This document shows, piece after piece, positions 54,241-62,558 of a stretch of DNA of 64,000 bases. The notes beneath the pieces were generated by a model that was given only the letters and a program-made list of their open reading frames with translations, did not search any database and was not told where the DNA came from. A program made the translations under genes and the position numbers. Positions within the stretch are counted from its first letter, which is position 1; each line of letters opens with the position of its first letter. The stretch is taken from NCBI RefSeq assembly GCF_014649815.1, contig NZ_BMTT01000005.1, forward strand, positions 1-64,000. Direction: 5' to 3'. The stretch is from Streptomyces mutabilis (GTDB lineage: Bacteria > Actinomycetota > Actinomycetes > Streptomycetales > Streptomycetaceae).

Positions 54241-54968
54241 CGCGCACCGTCCGTCTCCCCGGCGGCCCGGCGGCCGACGAAGGTGTGGGTGATGCCCGTC
54301 TGCCAGCCGGGCAGCGGCAGTACCCGCACGTCCTCGAACCCGGCCCGGCCCAGCCGCGCGCCGAAGGCGGGCACCGTGTCGAACTCCGCGACGCTGCGCC
54401 ACAGGTGCCGGTACAGCGTTCGATCGCCCGTAACCGTGCCGAGCGGCAGGATGACCCCCCGGCACACCGCGTCCCACATCAGCCGGTCCGCGCGCCGCCC
54501 GCCGAGCGCGTACTCGTGGACCGCCAGTCTGCCGCCGGGCACCAGCAGCCCGCGCACCGTGCGCAGGACGGTGTCGGGATCGGTGAGGTTCCGGAAGAGG
54601 TAGGCGGCGAGGACCGCGTCGAACGGGCCGTGCACCCCGGCACGTCGCAGTTCCTCCGCGGGGGCGTGCACGAAACGCACCCCCGACGGCCAGTGCTTGG
54701 CCCGGGCCCGCTCCAGCATGCCCGCGGAGGCGTCGACCCCGACGATCTCCGCGACGGGGAAGGCCGCGGCCAGCGCCGCGGTCGAAGCGCCCGTACCGCA
54801 GCCGAGGTCCAGCACACGACGGCCGGCGCCGCCGTCCGGGAGACCGAGCCGGCGGGCGGAGCGGCGCAACTGGGCGTGGTAGCCCGGGTTGAGCGAGACC
54901 AGACGGTCGTAGCGGCCGGAACCGTGGTCGAAGGCGTCGGCCAGCGCGGTGTCGCGCAGCAAGGACAT
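54237..54968 (-). CDS. crtT: CrtT methyltransferase of the carotenoid cluster
   Basis: A 243-residue class I SAM methyltransferase, UbiE-like. Motif I VLDLGCGTGASTAALA (about 49-64), motif II AEIVGVDASAGMLERA, and FDAVLAAYLFRNLTDPD, where UbiE proteins have xxFGxRNxxD. It is named for its position between crtY and crtU; its exact role in isorenieratene synthesis has remained unclear in the literature. ATG at 54968 has GGGAG eight bases upstream. The 4-base overlap with crtU and the 41-bp gap after crtY make a single operon. Confidence 0.85.
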   Translation of the reverse strand: MSLLRDTALADAFDHGSGRYDRLVSLNPGYHAQLRRSARRLGLPDGGAGRRVLDLGCGTGASTAALAAAFPVAEIVGVDASAGMLERARAKHWPSGVRFVHAPAEELRRAGVHGPFDAVLAAYLFRNLTDPDTVLRTVRGLLVPGGRLAVHEYALGGRRADRLMWDAVCRGVILPLGTVTGDRTLYRHLWRSVAEFDTVPAFGARLGRAGFEDVRVLPLPGWQTGITHTFVGRRAAGETDGAR

Positions 54969-55009
54969 GTGGCGCTCCCGGATCTCTCGGCATCTATCGA
55001 CGGACGTGG

Positions 55010-56212
55010 TCAGCGGAAGGACAAGGGGCGGCGCGGCAGCCACGGCAGTTCGGCCGCCGTCCGCAGCATCGGCAGCACGGGAGTGCGCACCCCGACCGCG
55101 AGGTCCTCGAACAGCCGGGACCGTCCGTCGAGGAAGCGCAGCAGTCGCCCGGCGGGTACGCGCTCGAAGAGCCGGAAGAACAGGTCCGGCCCGTCCACCC
55201 GGCCGGTGTCCAGCGCCCGCAGCAGCACCGCGTCCATCAGCCGGGCCCGCGCCCGGTGCGGGGGCGGCGGCTCCGGGCGGCGGCCCGCGAGCACGGCACG
55301 GGCGACGGCGTCGCACTGCCGCTGCACGGCGGCGAACGTGTAACCGGTGGACGCGCGCGTCGCCCCGCCCGCACCCCCGATCCGGAAGACGGAGCCGGAG
55401 CCCCCCACCCGCCGCTCGAAGACGGCGTCGGTCATCGGGATCACCCCCTGCTCCGTGGACAGGACCTCCACGTCACCGGTGCGCAGGACCCGGCGCGTGT
55501 AGTCCTCCAGGGCCCGGTCGTACGCCTCGGAGGGCAGCGGAGCCGGCCCGAACTCGGTGTACTCGACCAGCGCGGTGTGCCGCCCGGTCGGCAGGACGTA
55601 ACCGAAGGACAGGCCGCGCCCCGGCTGCCCGGTGCGGAAGTCCATCAGATCGACCACCGACGGGTCGAAGACCGGCCGTTCGGCGCGGACGAACCAGCCG
55701 CGGAAGTGCTGGAGGAGCAGGGAACGGGCGGGCGGCAGACGTCCGGGCGGGCGGGAGTCGAAGACCCAGCGGGCGCGCAGGTCGATCAGCGTCCCGTCGG
55801 TGTCCGTGGCCGGGACGCGGACGGTCCCGTCATGCAGCGTGGTCGGCGCGCCGACGGTGCCCTCCAGACGCCGCAGCCCCGGCCGGTCCACGAGGTCCCG
55901 CCCCACCAGTGCCTCGAAGTCGTCCGAACGGATCATCTTGTAGCGCGCCGGCGCGATGTGTCGCCGCACGACCGCCCCGTTCCGGCCGCGCACCCGCAGC
56001 CACTCCCACGACGCCGTCGCCGCCGCGTCGTAGCGGCCGGGGCCCGTCTCCCAGAAGCACCAGGTGCGGCGCGGTGGCCGCAGCGGTCCGGGCGGGGCGT
56101 CGACCAGCACCACCGAGGGCGCCCCGTCGTGCGACGTGTCGGCAACGAGCCGGTGCGTCAGGGAGAGACCCGCCGCGCCGGCCCCGACGACGACGATGTC
56201 CGCGTCCACCAC
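55010..56212 (-). CDS. crtY: Lycopene beta-cyclase CrtY
   Basis: A 400-residue CrtY-type cyclase that closes both ends of lycopene to beta-carotene. The dinucleotide motif is DADIVVVGAGAAGLSLTHRL. Other signatures are PPRRTWCFWE, RRHIAPARYKMIRSDDFE and LSFGYVLPTGRHTALVEYTEF. RIGGAGGATRASTGYTF is the conserved cyclase motif. GTG at 56212 is preferred: GGGAGG stands eight bases upstream. An in-frame GTG at 56269 would add an acidic stretch with no ribosome binding site. It is the first gene of the crtY-T-U operon, divergent from crtI. Confidence 0.92.
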   Translation of the reverse strand: MVDADIVVVGAGAAGLSLTHRLVADTSHDGAPSVVLVDAPPGPLRPPRRTWCFWETGPGRYDAAATASWEWLRVRGRNGAVVRRHIAPARYKMIRSDDFEALVGRDLVDRPGLRRLEGTVGAPTTLHDGTVRVPATDTDGTLIDLRARWVFDSRPPGRLPPARSLLLQHFRGWFVRAERPVFDPSVVDLMDFRTGQPGRGLSFGYVLPTGRHTALVEYTEFGPAPLPSEAYDRALEDYTRRVLRTGDVEVLSTEQGVIPMTDAVFERRVGGSGSVFRIGGAGGATRASTGYTFAAVQRQCDAVARAVLAGRRPEPPPPHRARARLMDAVLLRALDTGRVDGPDLFFRLFERVPAGRLLRFLDGRSRLFEDLAVGVRTPVLPMLRTAAELPWLPRRPLSFR

Positions 56213-56397
56213 GGCCGCCGCCTCCCTCTCGTCTTCGTCCTCGTCCGTAGGCCGGTCCCGCCCCGGCACCCGGCGACGGCGCCCGGGGCGTGTTCGGGCC
56301 CGGTGCGCCCGGACGCGGGCGCGCGGTGGCGGCTCGGCTCCGGCGGAGTATTCCGCGTCCGTGCGTCCGCGGGCGCACGGCGCGCTGGACGGTCAGG

Positions 56398-56430
56398 GGC
56401 GGGTACCCGACGGGGCGGTGGGTACCCGCC
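56398..56430. promoter_or_regulatory. Mirror-image SigB-type promoter pair between crtY and crtI
   Basis: GGCGGGTACCC (56398-56408) and GGGTACCCGCC (56420-56430) form a perfect inverted repeat, 11-base arms and 11-base spacer. Rightward: GGGT (56401-56404), 15 bases, GGGTAC (56420-56425). Leftward: GGGT (56424-56427), 15 bases, GGGTAC (56403-56408). Each GGGTACCC palindrome thus supplies the -10 for one direction and the -35 for the other. The repeat could equally be an operator. Confidence 0.6.
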
Positions 56431-56577
56431 GCCCGGGTGACTGCCGGGCGTGATCGGGCGCGGAGGGCGTCGTGCCGGAAGCGACGGGGAAAGGCATGAC
56501 GGCGAGTCACTTAGGCGGGCCACGGAAGATCCCGCACGCCGCTACCGCGGCGCGCCGTCCGGCCGAAGGACCCCCAG

Positions 56578-56675
56578 TGACGGCACCAGGCACGTTCCCC
56601 GCCGCAGCCGACGACGAGAGGACCCGGGATGCGCCTTCCCAGCACCGCCGACGACGGCGCGGAACAGCCGCGTGA
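56578..56675 (+). other. Short open frame where crtE is expected
   Basis: GTG at 56578, preceded by GAAGGAC, opens a 32-codon frame (VTAPGTFPAAADDERTRDAP) that ends at a TGA at 56675, 30 bp before crtI. In streptomycete clusters this place is held by crtE (geranylgeranyl diphosphate synthase). It may be the start of a deleted crtE, a leader peptide or chance. No prenyltransferase DDxxD motif occurs in the gap. Otherwise the 56213-56705 region holds only the promoter pair. Confidence 0.35.
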
Positions 56676-56705
56676 CCGGGCTCCCGCGGGCGGCGGGAGC
56701 CCGCG

Positions 56706-58223
56706 ATGACGCGGGCGGTGACCGGCCGCACCGACCACGTCGTGGTCGTCGGGGCGGGGCTGGCGGGCCTCTCCGCCGCCCTTCACCTGCTGGGCTCCGG
56801 GCGGCGGGTGACCGTCGTCGAACGCGACGCGCTGCCCGGTGGCCGGGCCGGAAGTCGCGAGCTCGGCGGCTACCGCCTCGACACCGGACCCACCGTGCTC
56901 ACCATGCCCGACCTGGCCGACGAGGCGTTCGCGGCCGTCGGAGACCGGCTGGCCGACCACGTCGAACTGCTGCCCCTGCACCCCGCCTACCGGGCCCGCT
57001 TCGCCGACGGCGGCACCCTCGACGTGCACACCGACGCCGCCGCCATGGAGGCCGAGGTCGAACGCTTCGCCGGGGCCCGGGAGGCGGCCGGGTACCGGAG
57101 GCTGCGCACCTGGCTGACGCGGCTGCACGCCGTACAGATGCGCCGGTTCATCGACGCCAACTTCGACTCGCCGCTCGGCTTGCTCACCCCTGACCTGGCC
57201 CGGCTGGCCGCCCTCGGCGGCTTCGGGCGGTTGGACGCGCGCATCGGACGGTTCCTGACGGACGAACGGCTGAAGCGGGTCTTCTCCTTCCAGGCGCTGT
57301 ACGCAGGCGTCGCACCGGCCCGGGCCCTGGCCGCCTACGCCGTCATCGCCTACATGGACACCGTGGCCGGCGTGTACTTCCCGCGCGGCGGCATGCACGC
57401 CCTGCCCCGCGCCATGGCCGCCGCGGCGGCCAGGGCGGGAGCCGACCTGCGCCTCGGGCGGGAGGTCACCCGGCTGGAACGGTCCGGCTCCCGGATCACC
57501 GCGGTCGTCACCGCCGACGAACGCATCCCGTGCGACGCCGTCGTCCTCACCCCCGACCTGCCCGTCGCCCACCGGCTGCTGGGCCGCCGCCCGCGCCGCC
57601 CGGTCCCGTTGCGGCACGCCCCCTCCGCGGTCGTCCTGCACGCGGGCACCACCCGCACCTGGCCGCACCTCGCCCACCACACGCTCTCCTTCGGAACCGC
57701 CTGGCACCGCACGTTCGAGGAACTGACCAGGACAGGCACCCTGATGACCGACCCCTCCCTGCTGATCACCCGCCCGACCGCGAGCGACCCCGCCCTGGCC
57801 CCCGAGGGCCGCCACCTGCACTACGTCCTCGCGCCCTGCCCCAACACCGACACCGGCCCGGACGCCCGCGCCTGGGCCGACCTCGCCCCCCGCTACCGCG
57901 ACCGGCTGCTCGCCACCCTCGAAGGCCGGGGACTGGCCGGGCTCGCCGCCGCCATCGAGGAGGAATGCCTGGTGACCCCCGCCGACTGGACCGCCCAGGG
58001 CCACGCCGCCGGCACCCCCTTCTCCGTCGCCCACACCTTCGCCCAGACCGGGCCCTTCCGCCCCCGCAACCTGGTGCGCGGCACCGACAACGCGGTCCTC
58101 GCGGGCTGCGGGACCACCCCCGGGGTCGGGGTGCCGACCGTGCTGATCTCCGGGAAGCTGGCAGCCGCCCGCATCACCGGAACACCCGGGCGCCGCACGG
58201 CGGCGAAGGGCGGGCGGCGATGA
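56706..58223 (+). CDS. crtI: Phytoene desaturase CrtI
   Basis: A 505-residue FAD enzyme that desaturates phytoene to lycopene. The dinucleotide motif is [18 protein letters not shown], then [20 protein letters not shown]. Core segments are [40 protein letters not shown] and PTADWTAQG-like [21 protein letters not shown]-terminal [20 protein letters not shown] is the CrtI signature. ATG at 56706; GGGAGCCC just upstream is an acceptable ribosome binding site. The ATGA overlap with crtB couples the two. It is the first recognisable gene of the rightward crt operon. Confidence 0.93.
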   Translation: MTRAVTGRTDHVVVVGAGLAGLSAALHLLGSGRRVTVVERDALPGGRAGSRELGGYRLDTGPTVLTMPDLADEAFAAVGDRLADHVELLPLHPAYRARFADGGTLDVHTDAAAMEAEVERFAGAREAAGYRRLRTWLTRLHAVQMRRFIDANFDSPLGLLTPDLARLAALGGFGRLDARIGRFLTDERLKRVFSFQALYAGVAPARALAAYAVIAYMDTVAGVYFPRGGMHALPRAMAAAAARAGADLRLGREVTRLERSGSRITAVVTADERIPCDAVVLTPDLPVAHRLLGRRPRRPVPLRHAPSAVVLHAGTTRTWPHLAHHTLSFGTAWHRTFEELTRTGTLMTDPSLLITRPTASDPALAPEGRHLHYVLAPCPNTDTGPDARAWADLAPRYRDRLLATLEGRGLAGLAAAIEEECLVTPADWTAQGHAAGTPFSVAHTFAQTGPFRPRNLVRGTDNAVLAGCGTTPGVGVPTVLISGKLAAARITGTPGRRTAAKGGRR

Positions 58224-59218
58224 CCCGCCGCGAACTGGACGCCGCGGGCGTCACCGACCCTGCCCTGCGCGCCGCCTACACCCGCTGCCGGCACCTCAAC
58301 GCCCGCCACGGCCGCACCTACTTCCTGGCCACCCGCCTGCTGCCCGCCGACCGCAGACCCGCCGTGCACGCCCTGTACGGGTTCGCCCGGTGGGCGGACG
58401 ACATCGTCGACGACATGGGGGCCGGGGCGACGACCGCCGAGCGCGCCGCCGCCCTCGCCCGGCTGGAGGAGCAGTTGGGGCGGGCGCTGACCGGCACCCG
58501 CCCCACCGGCGAACCAGTGGTGCTCGCCCTGGCCGACACCGCGGCCCGGTACGCCATCGACCCGGCGCACTTCACGGACTTCATCGCCTCGATGCGCAGC
58601 GACCTCACGGTCACCGACTACGCCACCTACGCGGACCTGCGGGCCTACATGCACGGCTCGGCCGCCGTCATCGGCCTACAGATGCTGCCCGTCCTCGGCA
58701 CCGTGACCGCCCGAGACCGGGCCGCTCCGCACGCCGCCGCGCTCGGCGTCGCCTTTCAGCTGACCAACTTCCTGCGGGACGTCGGCGAGGACCTGGACCG
58801 GGGCCGGATCTACCTCCCGGCGGACCTGCTGGCCGCGCACGACGTCCAGCGGGACCTGCTGCTGTGGAGCAGGCGGACCGGCCGCCCCGACCGGCGCGTC
58901 ACCGCCGCACTGCGGGCCGCCGAGGACCTCACCCGCGCCGTGTACCGCGAGGCCGCCCCCGGACTCGCCATGCTGGACCCGGTGGCCCGGCCCTGCATCC
59001 GCACCGCGTACGTGCTCTACCGCGGCATCCTCGACTCGATCGCGGAGAGCGGGTACGCGGTACTGCACCGGCGCGCGGTGGTGCCCCGCCGCCGGCGCGC
59101 CGTCGTCGCCGCCGACGGGCTCGCCCGGGTACTGGCCGCCCGGTGGGGAGCCGCCGCGCACGGGGCGGCACCGGTGCCGCCCCGGCACGACGCCCACTGC
59201 GTGAAGGAGAGCGGATGA
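58220..59218 (+). CDS. crtB: Phytoene synthase CrtB
   Basis: A 332-residue squalene/phytoene synthase that condenses two geranylgeranyl diphosphates to phytoene. The two Asp-rich motifs are [13 protein letters not shown] (about 56) and [20 protein letters not shown] (about 176), the second being the textbook CrtB signature. [12 protein letters not shown] is also conserved. It overlaps crtI by ATGA and the Rieske gene by ATGA. Its substrate must come from a geranylgeranyl diphosphate synthase encoded outside this cluster. Confidence 0.94.
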   Translation: MTRRELDAAGVTDPALRAAYTRCRHLNARHGRTYFLATRLLPADRRPAVHALYGFARWADDIVDDMGAGATTAERAAALARLEEQLGRALTGTRPTGEPVVLALADTAARYAIDPAHFTDFIASMRSDLTVTDYATYADLRAYMHGSAAVIGLQMLPVLGTVTARDRAAPHAAALGVAFQLTNFLRDVGEDLDRGRIYLPADLLAAHDVQRDLLLWSRRTGRPDRRVTAALRAAEDLTRAVYREAAPGLAMLDPVARPCIRTAYVLYRGILDSIAESGYAVLHRRAVVPRRRRAVVAADGLARVLAARWGAAAHGAAPVPPRHDAHCVKESG

Positions 59219-60237
59219 GGCAGAACCATGGCCCCCGACGGGGCCGCTACCCCCTGCGGCTGCGCCGACGCCCCGTCCCCTGGCGGCACCAGCGCCCGAC
59301 CTGGCGTGAGGCCCGCCCCGCGCTCATCGCCGGAGCCCTCAAACGCGCCCTGGCCCGCCCCTCGGGCAACTGGTACGTCCTGGGCGCCAGCACCGGCGTA
59401 CGGGCCGACCGGCCGCTGTCGGGCACGGTCGCCGGCGTCGAGGTCGTCGTCTGGCGGGACGCGAACGGTCGTCCGGTGGGCGGCCCCGGTGTCTGCCCCC
59501 ACCTCGGCGCCCCGCTGGCCGACAGTCCGGTGCGGTGCGGCACGCTCGTGTGCCACTGGCACGGACTGGCCCTGGACGGTACCCCGTTCGCCGGCTGGGA
59601 GCCCCTGCCGGTCCACGACGACGGCGTACTGGTGTGGGTACGGCTGGACGCCGTGGGCACGGAAACCCCGACGCCCGCTCCCGTCGTGCCCGGTCGACCG
59701 GCGCGGGCGACGGCCCTGACGTCCGTGTGGCGAGGGGTCGGCGTCTGCGACCCCGAGGACGTCGTGGCCAACCGGCTCGACCCGTGGCACGGTGCCTGGT
59801 TCCACCCGTACTCCTTCGTGGACCTCACCGTCGTCGAGGCGCCCGGCGAGGGGCCGGACGCCGGCGAGCACGACGACCGCTTCGTCGTGGACGTGTCCTT
59901 CCGGCTCGCCGGACGGCTCGTCGTGCCCGTACGCGCCGAGTTCACCGCGCCCGGGCCCCGCACCGTCGTCATGCGCATCACCGACGGCGAGGGCACCGGG
60001 TCCGTGGTGGAGAGCCACGCCACGCCACTCGGCGCGGACGGGCACGGCCGGTCGCGCACCGCGGTCACCGAGGCGGTGCTGGCCACCTCGGACCGGCCGG
60101 GCTTCCGCGTGGCCCGCCGCCTGGCGCCGGCCCTGCGTCCCCTGTTGCGCGCCGCCGCCGGCCGTCTGTGGCGCGACGATCTCGCCTACGCCGAACGCCG
60201 CAGGCACCTGCGCGACACGGGCCGGTTCCCCGGCTGA
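59215..60237 (+). CDS. Rieske [2Fe-2S] protein of the crt operon (DUF5914-type)
   Basis: A 340-residue protein. After a basic N terminus ([19 protein letters not shown]) comes a Rieske domain at about 50-140: CPHLGAPL and [10 protein letters not shown] supply the two Cys-x-His and Cys-x-x-His ligand pairs. The C-terminal domain (about 160-320) has [19 protein letters not shown], and matches the DUF5914 region of streptomycete Rieske proteins. Rieske oxygenases hydroxylate or ketolate rings; a non-haem iron triad in the C domain is not clear by eye. Tightly coupled to crtB, it is a candidate carotenoid-modifying enzyme in place of crtV. Confidence 0.85.
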   Translation: MRQNHGPRRGRYPLRLRRRPVPWRHQRPTWREARPALIAGALKRALARPSGNWYVLGASTGVRADRPLSGTVAGVEVVVWRDANGRPVGGPGVCPHLGAPLADSPVRCGTLVCHWHGLALDGTPFAGWEPLPVHDDGVLVWVRLDAVGTETPTPAPVVPGRPARATALTSVWRGVGVCDPEDVVANRLDPWHGAWFHPYSFVDLTVVEAPGEGPDAGEHDDRFVVDVSFRLAGRLVVPVRAEFTAPGPRTVVMRITDGEGTGSVVESHATPLGADGHGRSRTAVTEAVLATSDRPGFRVARRLAPALRPLLRAAAGRLWRDDLAYAERRRHLRDTGRFPG

Positions 60238-60254
60238 CGGGGAAGGAGGACAGC

Positions 60255-60746
60255 ATGCAGACCTTCCTGCCCCACCCCGGATTCCGGGAGTCGGCACTCA
60301 CCCTGGACCGCCGCCGACTGGGCAAGCAGCGGGTCGAGGCGCTGCAGGTGCTGCGCGGCCTGATCGTGCCCGGGTACGGCTGGCGCCGGCACCCGGCGGT
60401 GCGGATGTGGACGGGCTACGAGGAGGCACTCGTCCGGTACGGACTGGAGATCTGCCGGGTCTGGCGGGAGCAGGGGCACCAGGACAGCTGCGCCGCCTCA
60501 CTCGTCGCCGGGCTCGCCGCGTGCCGTCCGGGCGAGCCGGTGCGCGGCCAAGGGGAGCTGGCGGACGCCGGGGAGCTGCCGCCCTGGCTCGGTGACGAGG
60601 CCTTCCACCGCAGCCACCGATCCGCGCTGGTGCGCAAGGACCCCGAGGCGTATGCCGGGCTGTTCCCCGGTGTCCCCGACGACCTGCCCTACGTGTGGCC
60701 GGCCTCGGACCGGGAGGGCGGGGAGGGGGCGGGGAACGTCGTGTGA
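60255..60746 (+). CDS. Pyrimidine dimer DNA glycosylase-like (Pyr_excise/MSMEG_6728) protein
   Basis: A 163-residue protein. N-terminal MQTFLPHPGFRESALTLD and RRRLGKQRVEALQVLRGL, then GWRRHPAVRMWTGYEEALVRYG, follow the pattern of the Pyr_excise family, whose founder is T4 endonuclease V. The catalytic N-terminal Thr of endonuclease V is not matched exactly: residue 2 is Gln, Thr is third. It lies 17 bp after the Rieske gene with GGAAGGAGGA ahead of the ATG, so it is part of the crt operon. Repair of UV photoproducts would fit with carotenoid photoprotection. Activity unproven. Confidence 0.78.
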   Translation: MQTFLPHPGFRESALTLDRRRLGKQRVEALQVLRGLIVPGYGWRRHPAVRMWTGYEEALVRYGLEICRVWREQGHQDSCAASLVAGLAACRPGEPVRGQGELADAGELPPWLGDEAFHRSHRSALVRKDPEAYAGLFPGVPDDLPYVWPASDREGGEGAGNVV

Positions 60747-60829
60747 GGGCCGGCCGGGCCGATTGGTCCCCGATGGCACTCGTGCGGTGGACCCCGTGAC
60801 GGACCGCCGTGCTTCCTAACGTCGTGGCC

Positions 60830-61780
60830 ATGAACGCCACGACCACGCGCGGGGCCCTGCTCGCCGCGTTCGCCTGTGTCCTCGTCGGAGGCTCCTTCAC
60901 CGCCAACAGCCTGCTGGGCGACTACCCGTACGCGGGCGGCCAGTTCCTGCGCTACGCACTGGCCTTCCTGCTGCTCGTCCCTTTCGCCGGTCCCGGTGCG
61001 ACGGACCGGCTGCGATCGCTCGGGGCGGGCAGGTGGCTGCGGCTCGCACTGCTCGCGGCCGTCGGCATGGTCGGCTTCAACCTGGCCGTCCTCGCCGCCG
61101 AACGCACCGCGGAACCGGCGGTCCCCGGTGTCTTCGTGGGCTGCGCCCCGGTGGTGGTCGCCGTGCTCGTCCCGCTGTCGGACGGCCGACGGCCGCAACG
61201 CGTCGTGCTGTACGCGGCGCTCTTCGTGGCCGTGGGCGCCTTCACCGTCCAGGGCTGGGGGCGCACCGACGGCGCGGGCATCGCCTTTTCCGTGTGCGCG
61301 TTGATCGGCGAGGTCGGTTTCGCCGTCCTCGCCGTGCCCGTACTGCGGCCCCTGGGACCCCGGCTGCTGTCCACCGTGGTGTGCGGTGTCGCGGCGGCCG
61401 AGTCGGCACTGGCCGGAGCACTGGTCGACGGCTCGGGCTGGTTGCGGCGGCCGGACGCGGTCGAGGCCGGGGCCCTGCTGTGGCAGGCGGTGGTGGTCAC
61501 CGTCGTCGGGTTCGTGTGCTGGTACATGGGCATGCAGCGGATCGGGGCCGAGCGCGCCACCCTCTTCTCCGGCCTGATACCGGTCGCGGCCGCCTGCACC
61601 GCCCCGCTCGTCGGCACCGGCTCCTACGGCGCCGCGCAGGCCGTGGGCAGCGCCTTGGTCTGCGCCGGGGTCGTGGTGGGGTCGGGCGCCTCGCCCCGCT
61701 TCAGGGGCCGGGTGCCACGAGGCGTCAGCGGGTCTCGGGACGCTTCTTGGAGAAGCTGTAGAGGTTCATCGAGGTGGTGA
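60830..61780 (+). CDS. EamA family (DMT) transporter
   Basis: A 316-residue membrane protein with ten hydrophobic segments in two EamA repeats: first VLVGGSFTANSLLGDYPYAG to about 130, second from AGIAFSVCALIGEVGFAVL to about 285, with AERATLFSGLIPVAAACTAPL. It probably exports metabolites or amino acids. The last 30 residues (FRGRVPRGVSGSRDASWRS and after) are basic and run 56 bases into the opposite-strand MFS pseudogene. This suggests the natural end was altered. ATG at 60830. Confidence 0.85.
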   Translation: MNATTTRGALLAAFACVLVGGSFTANSLLGDYPYAGGQFLRYALAFLLLVPFAGPGATDRLRSLGAGRWLRLALLAAVGMVGFNLAVLAAERTAEPAVPGVFVGCAPVVVAVLVPLSDGRRPQRVVLYAALFVAVGAFTVQGWGRTDGAGIAFSVCALIGEVGFAVLAVPVLRPLGPRLLSTVVCGVAAAESALAGALVDGSGWLRRPDAVEAGALLWQAVVVTVVGFVCWYMGMQRIGAERATLFSGLIPVAAACTAPLVGTGSYGAAQAVGSALVCAGVVVGSGASPRFRGRVPRGVSGSRDASWRSCRGSSRW

Positions 61781-62480
61781 TGAGCTCCCGCCGCTGCTGG
61801 CGGTAGCCGACCATGGGCTGCGAGCCGCGCAGCGGCACCCGGGCGCTGTCCGGCAGGAACCGCACGTTCACCAGGCCGATGACACCCGCCACCATCAGGT
61901 AGTAGGCGGGCCTCGGTGAACAGCGGTGTGGCGCCGCCGAAGGCCGCGACGGCGAAGTAGGAGCCGATGCCCATGGCCGCGTAGCGCACGGCGGTGGGGA
62001 AGAGCACGGGCAGGGTGGCGGCGCTCGGCGCGGCGAAGCAGGCCAGCAGGGTGCACAGGAGCAGGACCCCGGCGACCGGCTGCCAGGTGCCGCCGGCCTT
62101 GAGGAGCAGGAAGGCCGGTACGGCGAGGACGACCATCGCGGCGGCCCCGCCGGCGTGGAGCGGGCGGTGGCCGACATGGTCGCTGAGCCTGCCGAGGAAG
62201 GTGATCAGCAGCACGATCCACACCACGCCGACCAGCACCAGCACGTCGGCGAAGCCGCTGGAGCGGTTCAGGGTCTCCGTCCGGTTCGTGCAGGTAGCCG
62301 GTGACCATGCGGTTGGTGACGTTGTACAGCAGCACCGGGCCCATGCAGATGAGCAGCGGGCGCCAGTGCTCCTTGAGGATCGTCTTGAACTCGCTGCCCG
62401 CGGACTCCTGCGCTAGGCCCTTCTCGTGCTCGTCGAGTCGCAGCTGGAAGGCGGGGAACTCCTCCGGGTTGAGTTCACAC
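61725..62480 (-). pseudogene. C-terminal half of an MFS (ProP/metabolite:H+ symporter-like) transporter, broken
   Basis: Segments of one transporter appear in successive frames: LDEHEKGLAQESAGSEFKT and RPLLICMGPVLLYNVTN with VTGYL, then a frame change near 62285 to TETLNRSSGFADVLVLVG and LLITFLGRLSDHVGHRPL up to FAVAAFGGATPLFTEA. Another frame change near 61905 leads to YYLMVAGVIGLVNVRFLPDS and LYSFSKKRPETR before a stop. At least two frameshifts are present, and the first six helices are missing: the sequence ends near 62480, close to the 3' end of the lipase gene. Confidence 0.85.
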
Positions 62481-62558
62481 CGGCGGGGTCGGAGCCTGGG
62501 CCCCCGGTCCCGGGCGTTTGTGCGGGACGCTCCCCCCCCGCACACCGGCCGCGACTCC

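Noticed and set aside
56213-56269. Start of crtY at GTG 56269
   Set aside because: It would add an acidic run without a ribosome binding site. GTG 56212 has a good site and matches the usual crtY N terminus.
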